This document shows, in pieces, positions 24,285 to 36,798 of a stretch of DNA of 64,000 nt (its first letter is position 1; each line of letters starts with the position of its first letter). The DNA lies in the NCBI RefSeq assembly GCF_030463565.1, contig NC_134675.1, positions 21,907,862-21,971,861 on the forward strand. Reading direction: 5' to 3'. Below the pieces are notes generated by a model. It ran no database searches and had not been told where the DNA came from. It was given only the letters and a program-made list of their open reading frames with translations. The stretch is from Pelecanus crispus. Its lineage: Eukaryota > Chordata > Aves > Pelecaniformes > Pelecanidae. The translations under genes and the position numbers were made by a program.

Positions 24285-24420
24285 TCCACAATCTCTGCGT
24301 TGACTTGTCCAAGGGCTGCACCACCCTCCTTGTGAAAAAGTTTTCCTAATTGCAGTCTGAACCTCCAAGTTGCAACTTGTGGTCATTCTCCCTTTTCAGT
24401 CCCATTTGCTTTTAAATCTG
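24285..24420 (-). mobile_element. old CR1 LINE fragment
   Basis: On the + strand the order 'gattccacaatctc', 'tgtccaagggctgcaccac', 'gtgaaaaagttttcctaat' is the reverse complement of the diverged CR1 ORF2 end and tail zone. No open frame remains. Confidence 0.5.
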
Positions 24421-25656
24421 CTCAGGCACAAAGACACAAATAAGCCCCTTGAGGGTCAAGCTCTGTCATTAAACCAGGAGGATAGACAACTTCTTTAAAA
24501 TGTTGTTCTGAGACCTGTTTATAATCACAGGACTCTGGGAGCTATACTTTACAGGGAAAATGGACAAATAATGTGAGATTTGCAAGTTATTATGTCTGAT
24601 AATTCAAGTACATTTGTGACAGGATTTTCAAACTTTTCTTAAAAAGGTGTATTTCTTTCATTCAGCCAGTTTTAAAGACATGCTGTTGGACATGGCCTGC
24701 TCTTTGTGCAGTGAGTTTGACACTCAAAGCAAGAAAAGATAGAATTACAAACTTTAAGAACATTTAGAGGTCAGTAGTGCTGTCCCTCATACAGGCTTAC
24801 CCTGCCACAGAACAAGATGTTATTCAGGTAGGTATTCACAGCCTGGCCTCAGAGGCCTGGGTGAGTTTTGGAGCTGTCACAGAATTGCTTTGGAGAAAGC
24901 AGAGGTATCAGATGTTAATAGCTTTCCAATATTGTGCCTCTGCTGGGACTACTTCCCCACAGGTACTAGAAAATGTAACATTCAAAGCCCCATAAAATAA
25001 AGGAAGAATATTCTGGTAACCAGTATCTAAGGAAAAGAAACATGCACACACAGTTCATGTAGCTCTGCTTCACTTGGGGCATGAATTTGTAACACCTCAA
25101 GAGATGCTGATCAGATTCTTCCCCGTGTCTGCAGGGTGTGCATATCCAGTTTCCAGTTATCTGCCCTGATGTTGGCTCAATGCATCTATCCAGCAGGAGT
25201 TACCTGCCAGCTGTGCATCCAGCTGCTGGTCATCAGTGACTGGCATGAGGAAGGGAAGGTGCTGGCCTCTTCCTGTCCACATCCCCTCCCTCCCCTAGGA
25301 CCAGGGCAGCCCTTCTGCCTGTTAAAGCCTTATTCACGGTCACTTTCTTTGAGTTGTTACAGTCCCTGTCCCCTAAACTGTGGCATATACACTGTGCAGG
25401 AGCCTCTAACCCACCCACAACCTTCACTCTTGCGTGTTAATTTACTTTCTAAGCAAATCCATTTATGCTGACAGACTGCTGCTGATGAGTCCCAGATATT
25501 AATGGCTTTGCAGCTTGCAATAGGGCAGGTCACTTGACTTGCCCCATCAGCAGCCTGGTCGCTAGTACAGTGCTTTTCTAACCCAGGTAGAGAAAATCTT
25601 CAGAGGCAACAGGTATTAAAGCAGAGAATCTGATACTGTAGAAATTTTGTTTTGAG

Positions 25657-25719
25657 AAGAATTTATCATCCTTTGATAAGAATTTATAATCCTTTGATAA
25701 GAATTTATCATCCTTTGAT
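25657..25719. repeat. 21-bp tandem repeat, three units
   Basis: Three head-to-tail copies of a 21-bp unit (aagaatttatcatcctttgat) occur at 25657, 25678 and 25699, with one c/a difference in the middle unit. Confidence 0.9.
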
Positions 25720-28700
25720 AAGAGCTTGCTGATGGCTGAGGCCCTGGTGGTAAGTTTCAGGACATTACTAAACCACATGGACATATCTGAAGTTCTTCAA
25801 ATGCCTTTAACAAACACACCTTCTTCTGTGGGTTCTTCTCAGTCCTAAATACTTATAATTTCATGCTGCGCTTTCACCACTTCCAATTTCAAGCTGTAGC
25901 TGTAAGCAGTGACTAGGGTTAAAACTATGAAGAAAGAAAATATGACAGACTTGCTACAAAGCCTCAGAAGAGTACAAATGTTTACACAGCACTTTCAGTC
26001 CGTTTTAACCCCCCCAATTTTAACTAATCTACCCCAGCAGTAAAAATATATATACGAACAGCTCGCTCGACTTCAGTGGGTGTTCTCCTCTAAGCAGGAG
26101 AACCAGATCCATTGGGATGACAAAAATCTAAGATTTCAAAACTTCCACCATAGTATCCTGTTAAATACTACCACAAACCGGGCACAACCCAATTTAACAA
26201 ACATAGCTGATTAAGACAAGGAAAAATATCACATCACGTCTTCTGCTCTGAATCCTCCTTTTCTGGATGGAAAGATCAACATGTGCATGTTTCTCCAAAT
26301 GGCTGCCCTCCCCACTTTATTTTAGGATTCTCCTAACCATGTCCCTTTGCATGACTTTTCAAATGATGGTGCAAAATACATGGGTGGAAAATGCTGTACC
26401 AGAGCAAATCTGGGGTCTACAGGAAAAGGCCTCTATATAGAAAGCTTCACTAATATCCATCTCTCCCATCCGACAGAAAGGATTGACTGATCTGTCATAT
26501 TATGCTCAGCCACATGATCCTATGACTTCAAAACAGCAGTCTTCTGACAGCAGAGTCAGAGAAACAAGCCACTACTATATATTAAAAATGGCTTCTCAAG
26601 CTCTGTACTCCCCCGCTCAACTGATAGTTTCCAGGGTTGTGATCTCCAGCCCCATAAAATACAATATTCCTAATAACGTGCCAGAAGTGGCTTAACCACA
26701 GCCCTGGCAAGCAGCTGTTTTCACTCCAGTCATCTGGTTACACTCATCAGCTCATAAAACAAAATATCCCAAGTGCCCAATATGGTGTGTGTGAGGTCTA
26801 TTTATTTTGTTTATTGTCCATAATATCCCCAAATAGTCTCCCAAGAAAGCACAGTCCATTGAGGAAAGAGAAGAATATTAGAACTAGGGTAGCTTTGCTG
26901 CCAAGACCTGATCAGCACTGGATCCAGAGCTAAAACACTGACATATGGCAATTCACTTAAAGCACTGTTGAAACAATGCCTCCCAAGCTAAAGAAATGGA
27001 CAGCAATCAAAGCATATCGCTCTAGAGAGACTTCTCTAAAAAAATGAATTAGTTTTATCCAACTTCTGGGGAGAGAAGGAAGGGATTATGTCACTTCTCA
27101 GGGCTTCCAAGTAGCAGAGCACATCAGCAGCCACCTTTCTCTCTCCCTAATGTCATGCTTTTTCATGACTGGTCTGCCCTAGCTGCCAGTGAATGCAGAA
27201 GTTGTTAATTTATGTATGATACAGAGACATTCTTGTTGCACCTTTTATAAATCTGATCTGGGGGGGGGGGGGGCTCCCAGGAGATCACCTTGCTTGAATT
27301 TCCTGCCCTGAAAGGCACGGAGCTGGGGTAGACCTGTCCCTCGCAGCAGAGAACAGGATTTGGCAATTCTCTTGAGGATGGTGTTGTGTTTTTAATCAGC
27401 ATATTATAAGGCCTCACTGGAGGTGAACACTGTGTGAGAAACACTATCTACCTCCCAAAAGTCCTCCAGCCTCTTCCCTGTTACGCAGCTTGAAGAAATA
27501 TACCTTTCCTCATGCGCTGGTTCTGCTGGATCCACTTCCCCGCCTCTCCCATGGTCAGGGCCACAAGGCAGGTTCAAGATGGGCAGATCCTGTGCTCCTG
27601 GGGATCAGGGATGGCAGGCTCACCTAATGCTAAGGGAGGACATTACAAGGAGGATGGCAAGAAGGACACTTGTGGATGCACATGCCTGCATGCATACTTT
27701 TGAGTCAAAAAGAGATATGGTAGAAGCAACAAGGAAGACTTCTAGAATAGCCATGAACCACCACCACAGTTCCCACTGAGATTTACATGCAGAGAGAGTT
27801 TCTAAATTGTCTGGCAGCCTAAGACAGTCTACAACACGAAAGCACCAGACTGCTTGAGGACTTTTTTATGGTTTTATTACAGAAAAATAAATCTTTGTAG
27901 ACAAAGTGCATAAGGAGAAACAACAAATTTCCCATGTAGAGTTGTAGAATATCAATGCTCCAGCAGTGGGATTGCTTACAGCCAGCCAGGGGCAGTTCAG
28001 ACACCGCTAAAAAGCCAGTTAGAGGAACAGGCAAAATGACTCCCTTCATTTTGCTCGGCCTGCTGAGGTGCTGAGCTCTGGGACCTCCAGCTCCCCCTAA
28101 CAGAATGCAATTTTATATTTTTTGAAAACCAAAACAATGATTTGAGTGACTTATTTCTCTTCTGGTTGAGGCAAAAAGAAAATGTGGTTCAGACATTGTC
28201 ACTGCAGATACCAGAGTGCCTCCTAGCAATATTTTAGTATAACACTTACTTTAAAAAACTGCACGTAGAGGGGAGCAGGGCAGTTGTCAGCCTTATTTTA
28301 AGAGTGGGAACAGATTCATAGGACGATATACAGTTATTAGCACTGGTGTTCCAGTGATCTGGTAACTCTGTCTCTACTACCCCTTCTATTGCTTGTCTCA
28401 CTTTCTTGGGGGAAAGATAACATCTTGGTAGGTCTAAATATCAGGAAAGGTGAAAAAATTATCTGTTTTTATTAAAATATTTTGAAATGCTTGAAAGTGT
28501 TGGGGAAGCGATGTTACCCATGTAAACACTTGACAGTCACAGACCTTAAATATTTTTGTGAGCATGCTGATTTCCAATAATATTCAAGATTGATTTCAAG
28601 TTTCATTTCCCAAAGTGTAAGACTTAGCAGCTCTTTCTGCCTGTGTGCCTCTACAGAAAGCCTTGGAAAAATCTCTTCTGTTCTCCCACCATCTTACTGC

Positions 28701-29214
28701 GCTGTATCCTGTCATGAAGCTCACCTTTCCCTGCAGAGCCTCATAGCAGCTGATGGGCATTCAACAAGCTGATCTAAACTTCCACTGTTGTATCCAGTTA
28801 AATACTAGCACAAACTGGGCACAGCCCAATTAAACAAACATAGCTGATTGAGACAAGGAAAAAAAAATGCATATTGCCAGCATTATGAGAATATAAGTTT
28901 AATCTTTCATAATTAAAAAAGTTGATTTTTATTTAAGAGTCTCTGAATACCATACATTTTCTCTCAGCAGAAATACCTTTCCTTTGCAAAACTGAAATGG
29001 GACTGGAAAAATTGCTTCTAGAAAAAAATGTAAAAAAAAAAAATCTTAAAAATAGAGCTCTTATTTGGTGAGTCTCAATGAAAAGAGAGGGGTTGGGGGG
29101 GTGTGTGTGTAATTTTGGGGAACAGTTTGACCAGTTTTCCCTACATCACACAAAAAGCTCTGTAAATACTTTCCTACTCAAAGATGTAGAGGGGAGTTAA
29201 ACATAAAGACTGTG

Positions 29215-29801
29215 TGTCGTAGTTTAGCCCCAGCCAGCAACTAAGCACCACGCAGCTGCTTGCTCACTCCCCCTACCCCAATGGGATGGGGGAGAGAATC
29301 GGAGGAGTAAGAGTGAGAAACATTCCTGGGTTGAGATAAGAACAGTTTCATAATTAAAATAATGTAAAATAGTAATGATAATACTATCAATATAATAATA
29401 ACAATAACAACAACAACAATAATAATAATAATAATATACAAAGCAAGTAATGCACAATGCAATTGCTCACCACCCGTTGACCGATACCCAGACAGTTCCC
29501 GAGCAGCGATCGCTGCCCCGTGGCCAGCTCCCCCCAGTTTATATACTGAACATGACGTCATATGGTATGGAATAGCCCTTTGGCCAGTTTGGGTCAACTA
29601 TCCTGGCTGTGCCCCCTCCCAGTTTCTTGTGCACCTGGCAGAGCATGGGAAGCTGAAAAGTCCTTGACTAGCATAAGCAGTACTTAGCAACAACTAAACC
29701 ATCAGTGTGTTATCAGCATTCTTCTCATCCTAAATCCAAACCACAGCTCTATGCCATCTACTAGGACGAAAAGTAACTCTATCCCAGCTGAAACCAGGAG
29801 A
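29215..29801 (-). mobile_element. solo LTR D (ERV-L-like family), minus orientation
   Basis: The copy begins TGTCGTAGTTT and ends CCAGGAGA (decayed CA). Flanks are CTGTG and CTCTG, one mismatch. The CRE TGACGTCA is intact. A long (AAT/AAC)n tract near 29395-29435 makes this one of the longest copies. Confidence 0.9.
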
Positions 29802-29824
29802 CTCTGCAAAAGATCACACCTTGA

Positions 29825-29876
29825 ATACATATGTATATATGTGTATATATATGTGTGTGTATATATATATAAATAT
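29825..29876. repeat. (TA/TG)n microsatellite
   Basis: Alternating TA and TG dinucleotides lie immediately after LTR D. Confidence 0.9.
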
Positions 29877-30111
29877 CTATAAAAACCATCAAAGGTTTAT
29901 ATCATGTGCAGCACTAGGCATCCTCATGCCAAGACATGCTGAGTACAGTTACACACAAAAAAGAAAGGGACTCCTCAATCACCAGCACAATGCTTGCAGT
30001 CATTAATACCTTTTCCCCAGCTGTCACTCAGGTTAACTTGCAAAATTGTCTGGCACTCAGTGCTTGGTGTCACCTGTTCCAGCTGCAAACATGTTCCTCT
30101 TTTCCTTTTAG

Positions 30112-30191
30112 AGACTTCTTCAGGAGTTGCTGAGGTGACATTTGTGGAAAAGGAGCCAGCCGAACGCCACGCAATCATTTCATGGGAGCAA
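30112..30191 (+). pseudogene. TPGS2: TPGS2 exon 2, displaced and inverted
   Basis: After a ccttttag acceptor the + strand reads T-S-S-G-V-A-E-V-T-F-V-E-K-E, then P-A-E-R-H-A-I-I-S-W-E-Q, followed by a gtgagt donor. This matches the exon of TPGS2 that precedes exon 3 (which starts K-N-S-C). It lies on the + strand while exons 3-7 are on the - strand, so it cannot be spliced to them. The exon and both splice sites look intact, so the inversion is probably the main damage. Confidence 0.88.
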
Positions 30192-30768
30192 GTGAGTATT
30201 TTCATGATAATACTGTAGTGAAGTTAGTCTAAATGTGCAGCAGCCCATGGAGAATGTCAGATGCAATAGTTATCTTGTGTTTGTTTGTGAGACAGCCTGC
30301 TGCCAAGTTTGATGCACAGTGCAGCCTAAACAGATTTTTTTTTTTTAAATTGAGTATTACTCTGTCTTTTAGGCTATCACATGCACCTGATCTGTTAGAG
30401 AAACTTCATCAGTGTGGGTATATTCAGAATGACAACTCTAAGAAGAAATCACATAACTGTAGTAGGCAGCAACAGTGGTGACTCAGTGGAGAACAAACAT
30501 TGTTCTGACTCAAGTCTAAAACCATTTTCCAAATCCCTTTCATACAAAATGAAGAAAATCTTTATTATTTATGGTCATTAAAGGTAAGGGTGGAAAGCTG
30601 GAAAATACCACTGAGCCACCTAATTTGTTCCAGTTATCTATTTCTCTTTTCAGTCTCAGCTATTCACTTCCATTTCTCATAGCCCCTCCTTCCACCTCCT
30701 CTTCGGCTAACCGACCCAATCTTTTCTCCAAGGCATGTCCTGTTGCCTGTCCTAGAAGACTATGAAGG

Positions 30769-31166
30769 TGTCGTGGTTTAGCCCCAGCCAGCAACTAAGC
30801 ACCACGCAGCCGCTAGCTCACTCCCCCTACCCTGATGGGATGGGGGAGAGAATTGGAGGAGTAAGAGTGAGAAACACTCCTGGGTTGAGATAAGAACAGT
30901 TTAATAATTGAAATAAAGTAAAATAGTAATGATAAGTTGTTGCTTTGGTCAGTTTGGATCAACTATTCTGGCTGTGTCCCCTCCCAGTTTCTTGTGTGCC
31001 TGGCAGAGCATGGGAAGCTGAAAAGTCCTTGACTAGCATAAGCAGTACTTAGCAACAACTAAACCATCAGTGTGTTATCAACATTCTTCTCCTACTAAAT
31101 CCAAAACACAGCACTATGCCTGCTACTAGGAAGAAAATTAACTCTATCCCAGCCGAAACCAGGACA
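30769..31166 (-). mobile_element. solo LTR E (ERV-L-like family), minus, 170-bp internal deletion
   Basis: Perfect 5-bp duplication GAAGG (30764-30768 and 31167-31171). The LTR is about 398 bp because the stretch from the ATT tract through CRE and TATA is missing near 30935-30945. Promoter function would be lost. Confidence 0.93.
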
Positions 31167-31651
31167 GAAGGACACATGCTATCTTGACTCCACATTAGCT
31201 GACCTCACTGCATCAGATTGTGTGACCAGAGGTCTCCTGAATACTGTCGTGTGACTCTGGTGGGCAGAGATGGCATTTTTGGTCCCCTTTTTGAATATAC
31301 ATGTGTTTATCAATCCCATGACAGTGGTGGAATAACTGCTTTCTAGGTATCGCTCATATGTAGGGAAGGGACAGTAGAAGCTGACTGGCCTTTGGAAAGG
31401 GGCGTGGCAGAGGATGTTGTTGAGTGAATCATCCTCCCCCTGCTCCAACCTTGGCTATGCCCTAATGCACACACTCCCAGAGACTGCACTTGTTACCACT
31501 ACGCAAAATAACTTCCCATTTGATGATACCTTGCCATTTACAGTTTTTCCTAAACAGTAGGAAAAATCTTGTGCTAATTTTGGTAACGCCCTATCCCAAT
31601 TAGTGATATTTATCAAGAGTTTATAAATCCAGGTCAGAATGTATGTGATGT

Positions 31652-32218
31652 TGTCCTGGTTTCGGCTGGGATAGAGTTAATTTTCTTCCTAGTAGCTGGC
31701 ATAGTGCTGTGTTTTGGATTTAGTAGGAGAAGAATGTTGATAACACACTGATGGTTTAGTTGTTGCTGAGTACTGCTTATGCTAGTCAAGGACTTGTCAG
31801 CTTCCCATGCTCTGCCAGGCGCACAAGAAACTGGGAGGGGGCACAGCCAGAATAGTTGATCCAAACTGACCAAAGGGCTATTCCATACCATGTGACGTCA
31901 TGCTCAGTATATAAACTGGGGGGGGGGTGGCTGGGGAGCAGCGATCGCTGCTCGGGAACTGTCTGGGTATCGGTCGGTGGGTGGTGAGCAATTGCATTGT
32001 GCATCACTTGCTTTGTATATTATTATTATTATCATTATTATATCGTTATTATCATCATTACTATTTTACTTTGTTTCAATTATTAAACTGTTCTTATCTC
32101 AACCCAGGAGTGTTTCTCACTCTTACTCCTCCGATTCTCTCCCCCATCCCATCGGGGTAGGGGGAGTGAGCGAGTGGCTGCGTGGTGCTTAGTTGCTGGC
32201 TGGGGCTAAGCCACGACA
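31652..32218 (+). mobile_element. solo LTR F (ERV-L-like family), plus orientation
   Basis: Full-length family LTR with CRE TGACGTCA, TATATAAA and the perfect 18-bp palindrome at the predicted start. The flanks GATGT and GTGGT match at only three of five positions, so a target duplication is not convincing. Confidence 0.93.
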
Positions 32219-32749
32219 GTGGTATAAGATGAACAGTTTCAGGGGAGTTGTTTCTATTGCAGGTACAGCATAGTTTTATCCAGTCTATAGGGTAAGCTGA
32301 ATTTTTAATGTGGTCTCTAAAGAATGTTGAAGCATTATAGATGTTCAGGTCTTTTGTAAATTTTGAAGATAACAATTAAAATGAAGATTCATTGTGGGGA
32401 AAAAAAATAAATATTTTTCTTTTATTAGTTCTCTTGACCTTGATTTACTGAGTGCATGCTTGTGTACATCCCTGGGGAAAAGATGGGTGTTCTTAGTCCC
32501 CCTTCAGAATTTTCTAATCGTTTTCAAGTGCAGCTTTTACAGTGACACCAGATCCTGAAAACATATCTGGGGATGATTAAATATAGTAAAATTGTGTGTA
32601 TGTCCAGAGTTATAAATTTTGAGGAATCCTACTCTAGGTTTGGAGTAGCATGGTTACCCTTCAAAACTACTGGCCAAACAGCTCTATTGAAAATCTCTGC
32701 GTGTGTGTTTTAGCTAGCATAGTTCAAGCCAGGCGATGTCAGATCGTTA
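32219..32749. other. intergenic, A/T-rich, nothing recognised
   Basis: No exon or repeat is recognised before the CR1 that begins about 32750. Confidence 0.4.
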
Positions 32750-33076
32750 TACTCTGTGCCCTGAAAAGAAAGCAGTGATCCTAAAGGGGATATAACCAGG
32801 CTCACTAGAGAGGAGCCCGAGGGGGGCATGGCAACGTTGGGGGTGAAATCGATAGCCCAGCTCAAGTGCATCTACACCAATGCACGCAGCATGGGCAACA
32901 AACAGGAGGAGCTGGAAGCCATTGTGCAGCAGGATAGCTACGACTTGGTCGCCATCACAGAAACATGGTGGGATGACTCTCATGACTGGAGGGCTGCATT
33001 GGATGGCTATAAGCTCTTCGGAAGGGATAGGCAAGGAAGGAGAGGCGGTGGGGTGGCTCTGTATGTTAGGGAGTGT
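32750..33076 (+). mobile_element. CR1 LINE, 5' part with endonuclease start (interrupted)
   Basis: The + strand reads K-C-I-Y-T-N-A-R-S-M-G-N-K-Q-E-E-L, A-I-T-E-T-W-W-D-D and G-G-G-V-A-L-Y-V-R-E-C-F. This is the N-terminal half of the CR1 apurinic/apyrimidinic endonuclease, including the N (N-A-R-S) and E (T-E-T-W) active-site motifs. It stops abruptly at 33076 where an antisense CR1 begins. The other half resumes near 33991. Confidence 0.85.
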
Positions 33077-33990
33077 TTCATAGAATCATAGAATCATTTA
33101 GGTTGGAAAAGACCTTTAGGATCATCCAGTCCAACCATTAACCTACACTACCAAGTCTACTCTAAACCAATCAAGGGTAGACTAGACTAAACCATGTCCC
33201 CAAGTGCCACATCTACCCGTTTTTTGAACACTTCCAGGGATGGTGACTCCACCACCTCTCTGGGCAGCCTGTTCCAATTCTTGACCACCCTTTCCGTGAA
33301 GAAATTTTTCCTAATTTCCAACCTAAACCTCCCCGGCGCAGCTTAAGCCCATTTCCTCTCGTCCTATCGCTAACTACATGGGAGAAGAGACCAACACCCA
33401 CCTCACCACAACCTCCTTTCAGGTAGTTGTAGAGAGCGATAAGGTCTCCCCTCAGCCTCCTCTTCTCCAGGCTAAACAACCCCAGTTCCCTCAGCCGCTC
33501 CTCATAAGGCCTGTGCTCCAGACCCTTCACCAGCCTTGTTGCCCTTCTTTGGACACGCTCCAGCACCTCAATGTCTTTCTTGTACTGAGGGGCCCAAAAC
33601 TGGACACAGTATTCCAGGTGCGGCTTCACCAGCGCCGAGTACAGGGGCACAATCACCTCCCTGCTCCTGCTGGCCACACCATTCCTGATACAAGCCAGGA
33701 TGCTGTTGGCCTTCTTGGCCACCTGGGCACACTGCTGGCTCATGTTCAGCCAGCTGTCGACCAACACCCCCAGGTCCTTTTCGGCCAGGCAGCTTTCCAG
33801 CCACTCTTCCCCAAGCCTGTAGCGCTGCATGGGGTTGTTGTGCCCGAAGTGCAGGACCTGGCACTTGGCCTTGTTAAACCTCATACAGTTGGCCTCGGCC
33901 CATCGGTCCAGCCTGTCCAGGTCCCTCTGCAGGGCCATCCTACCCTCAAGCAGATCGACACTCCCACCCAGTTTGGTGTCGTCTGCAAAC
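33077..33990 (-). mobile_element. nested CR1 LINE, antisense, inside another CR1
   Basis: Read on the minus strand it runs from [13 protein letters not shown] through the ORF2 C-terminus (open from 33938 to about 33213) to a single tail with octamers at 33077-33095. Its tail is the ordinary single-unit form, unlike the host CR1. The host endonuclease frame is cut between C-F and the following D-C-I-E-L-N. Confidence 0.9.
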
Positions 33991-36798
33991 TATGCGTCTG
34001 TGCTCTTTCGATTGCATAGAGCTCAACGATTGTGATGATAAGGCTGAGTGCTTATGGGTAAGGATGAGGGGGAAGGCCAACAAGGCAGACGTCCTGTTGG
34101 GAGTCTGCTATAGACCACCCAACCAGGATGAAGAGGTAGATGAATCGTTCTACAAGCGACTGGCAGAAGTCTTGCAGTCGCCAGCCCTTGTTCTTGTGGG
34201 GGACTTCAACTTGCCGACATGTGCTGGAAATACAGCACAGCAAAGAGGAAACAGTCTCGGAGGTTCCTGGAGTGTGTGGAAGATAAATTCCTGACACAGC
34301 TGGTGAGTGAGCCTACCAGGGAGCCTACCTCGCTTGACCTGCTGTTTACCAACAAAGAAGGACTGGTGGGAGATGTCGTGGTCAGAGGCTGTCTTGGGCT
34401 TAGAGGCCATGATATGATAGAGTTTTTGATAGGGTCAGCAAAACCACTACCATGGACTTCTGGAGGGCAGACTTTGGCCTGTTCAGGACACTGGTTGGGA
34501 AAGCCCCATGGGAGGCAGTCCTGAAGGGCAAAGGGGTCCAGGAAGGCTGGGCGTTCTTCAAGAAGGAAGTCTTAAGGGTGCAGGAACAGGCTGTCCCCAT
34601 GTGCCATAAGACGAACCGGTGGGGAAGACGACTGGCCTGGCTGAACAGGGAGATTTTGCTGGGGCTCAGGAAAAAAAAGGAGAGTTTACCACCTTTGGAA
34701 GAAAGGGCAGGCAACTCAATAAGAGTACAGGGATCTCATTAGGTCGTGCAGAGAGGAAATTAGAAAGGCAAAAGCCCAGCTAGAACTCAATGTGGCCACT
34801 GTTAAGAGATAACAAAAAGAGATAACAAAAAGATAACAAAAAATGGTTTTACAAATACATCAACAACAAAAAGAGAGCCAAGGAGAATCCCCATCCTTTG
34901 TTGGATGCAGGGGGGAACATTGCCACCAAGGATGAGGAAAAGGCTGAGGTACTTAATGCCTTCTTTGCCTCTGTCTTTAATAGCCAGACCAGTTATCTCC
35001 AGGGTACTCAGGCCCCTGAGCTGGAAGACAGGGATGGGGACCAGAATGGAGCCCTCATAGTCCAGGAGGAAGCAGTTAATGACCTGCTACGCCACCTGGA
35101 CACTCACAAGTCTATGGGGCTGGATGGGATCCACCCGAGAGTGCTGAGGGAGCTGGCAGAGGAGCTTGCCAAGCCACTTTCCATCATCTATCAGCAGTCC
35201 TGGTTAACAGGGGAGGTCCCTGATGACTGGAGGCTTGCCAATGTGACGCCCATCTACAAGAAGGGCCGGAGAGAGGATTCGGGGAACTACAGGCCTGTCA
35301 GCCTGACCTCGGTGCCGCAGAACATTATGGAGCAGTTCATCTTGAGTGCACTCAACAGGCATGTGCAGGTCAACCAGGGGATCAGGCCCAGCCAGCATGG
35401 GTTCATGAAAGGCAGGTCCTGCTTGACCAACCTGATCTCCTTCTATGACCTGGTGACCCAGCTAGTGGATGAAGGAAAGGCTGTGGATGTCATCTACCTG
35501 GTCTTTAGTAAAGCCTTTGACACCGTCTCCCATAGCATTCTCCTTGGGAAGCTGGCGGCTCATGGCTTGGATGGGTGTACTCTTCGCTGGGTAAAAAACT
35601 GGTTGGGTGGCCGAGCCCAGAGAGTTGTGGTGAACGGAGTTAAATCCAGTTGGCGGCCGGTCACGAGCGGTGTTCCCCAGGGCTCTGTTTTGGGGCCAGT
35701 CTTGTTTAATATCTTTATCAATGATCTGGGTGATGGGATTGAGTGCACCCTCAGTAAGTTTGCAGATGACACCAAACTGGGTGGGAGTGTCGATCTGCTT
35801 GAGGGTAGGATGGCCCTGCAGAGGGACCTGGACAGGCTGGACCGATGGGCCGAGGCCAACTGTATGAGGTTTAACAAGGCCAAGTGCCGGGTCCTGCACT
35901 TCGGGCACAACAACCCCATGCAGCGCTACAGGCTTGGGGAAGAGTGGCTGGAAAGCTGCCTGGCTGAAAAGGACCTGGGGGTGCTGGTCGACAGCTGGCT
36001 GAACATGAGCCAGCAGTGTGCCCAGGTGGCCAAGAAGGCCAACAGCATCCTGGCTTGTATCAGGAATGGTGTGGCCAGCAGGAGCAGGGAGGTGATTGTG
36101 CCCCTGTACTCGGCGCTGGTGAGGCCGCACCTGGAATACTGTGTCCAGTTTTGGGCCCCTCAGTACAAGAAAGACATTGAGGTGCTGGAGCGTGTCCAAA
36201 GAAGGGCAACAAGGCTGGTGAAGGGTCTGGAGCACAGGCCTTATGAGGAGCGGCTGAGGGAACTGGGGTTGTTTAGTCTGGAGAAGAGGAGGCTGAGGGG
36301 AGACCTTATCGCTCTCTACAACTACCTGAAAGGAGGTTGTAGTGAGGTGGGTGTCAGTCTCTTTTCCCAAGTAACAAGCAATAGGACGAGAGGAAATGGC
36401 CTCAAGCTGTGCCAGGGGAGATTTAGATTGGCTATTAGAAAAATTTCTTCACGGAAAGGGTGGTCAAGAATTGGAACAGGCTGCCCAGAGAGGTGGTGGA
36501 GTCACCATCCCTGGAGGCGTTCAAAAAATGGGTAGATGTGGCACTCTGGGACATGGTTTAGTGGGCATGGTGGTGTTGGGTTGATGGTTGGACTAATGAT
36601 CTTGAGTTTCTTTCCAACCTTAATGATTCCTAGTTTTTACTTTCATTAAAAATAATCCAGCCACCAAGCCAGGAAACTTGAAATTATTCGTCTACCCTGG
36701 ATTGGTTTAGTGGTGGACTTGGTAGTGTTAGGTTAATGGTTGGACTGGATGATCTTAAAGGTCTTTTCCAACCTAAACAATTCTGTGATTCTATAAAT
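33991..36798 (+). mobile_element. CR1 LINE, 3' part (endonuclease end, RT, composite tail)
   Basis: It resumes the endonuclease (C-Y-R-P-P-N-Q-D, then V-L-V-G-D-F-N-L-P) at about 34010-34215, then frameshifts near 34220. A local expansion of an 'agataacaaaaag' unit lies at 34806-34845. The RT-to-end frame runs to 36535, followed by the first tail, bridge and second tail ending near 36798. With the 32750 segment this is the longest CR1 in the window, about 3.1 kb excluding the nested copy. Confidence 0.9.
34898..36535 (+). pseudogene. CR1 ORF2 reverse transcriptase, C-terminal open frame
   Basis: The 545-codon frame covers the connection after the endonuclease, the RT and the C-terminal region. 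RT motifs: [38 protein letters not shown] and F-A-D-D-T-K-L (35759-35779). Motif A should read Y-L-D-F-S-K; here GTC (Val) at 35501-35503 replaces the catalytic Asp, so the enzyme should be inactive although the frame is open. The frame continues upstream of 34898 without a clear Met, as expected for an interior part of ORF2. Confidence 0.88.

Larger units (their letters stand above)
23199..29214. other. gene-free stretch between TPGS2 exon 3 and LTR D
   Basis: No conserved exon is found. It holds an old CR1 fragment near 24.3 kb, a 21-bp minisatellite at 25.66 kb and a 14-base G run at 27260-27273. One breakpoint of the inversion that carries TPGS2 exon 2 could lie here. Confidence 0.5.

Noticed and set aside
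25578-25784. Minus-strand frame with repeated L-S-K-D-D-K-F
   Set aside because: It comes from the 21-bp tandem repeat, whose length happens to be a multiple of three.
27260-27273. G14 run as a G-quadruplex regulatory site
   Set aside because: A single homopolymer with no neighbouring gene or promoter. It may also be a sequencing length artefact.
35462-36370. 302-codon minus-strand open frame
   Set aside because: It is the antisense of the CR1 ORF2. The same shadow frame appears on the + strand at 33378-34019 over the antisense CR1. It has no domain of its own.
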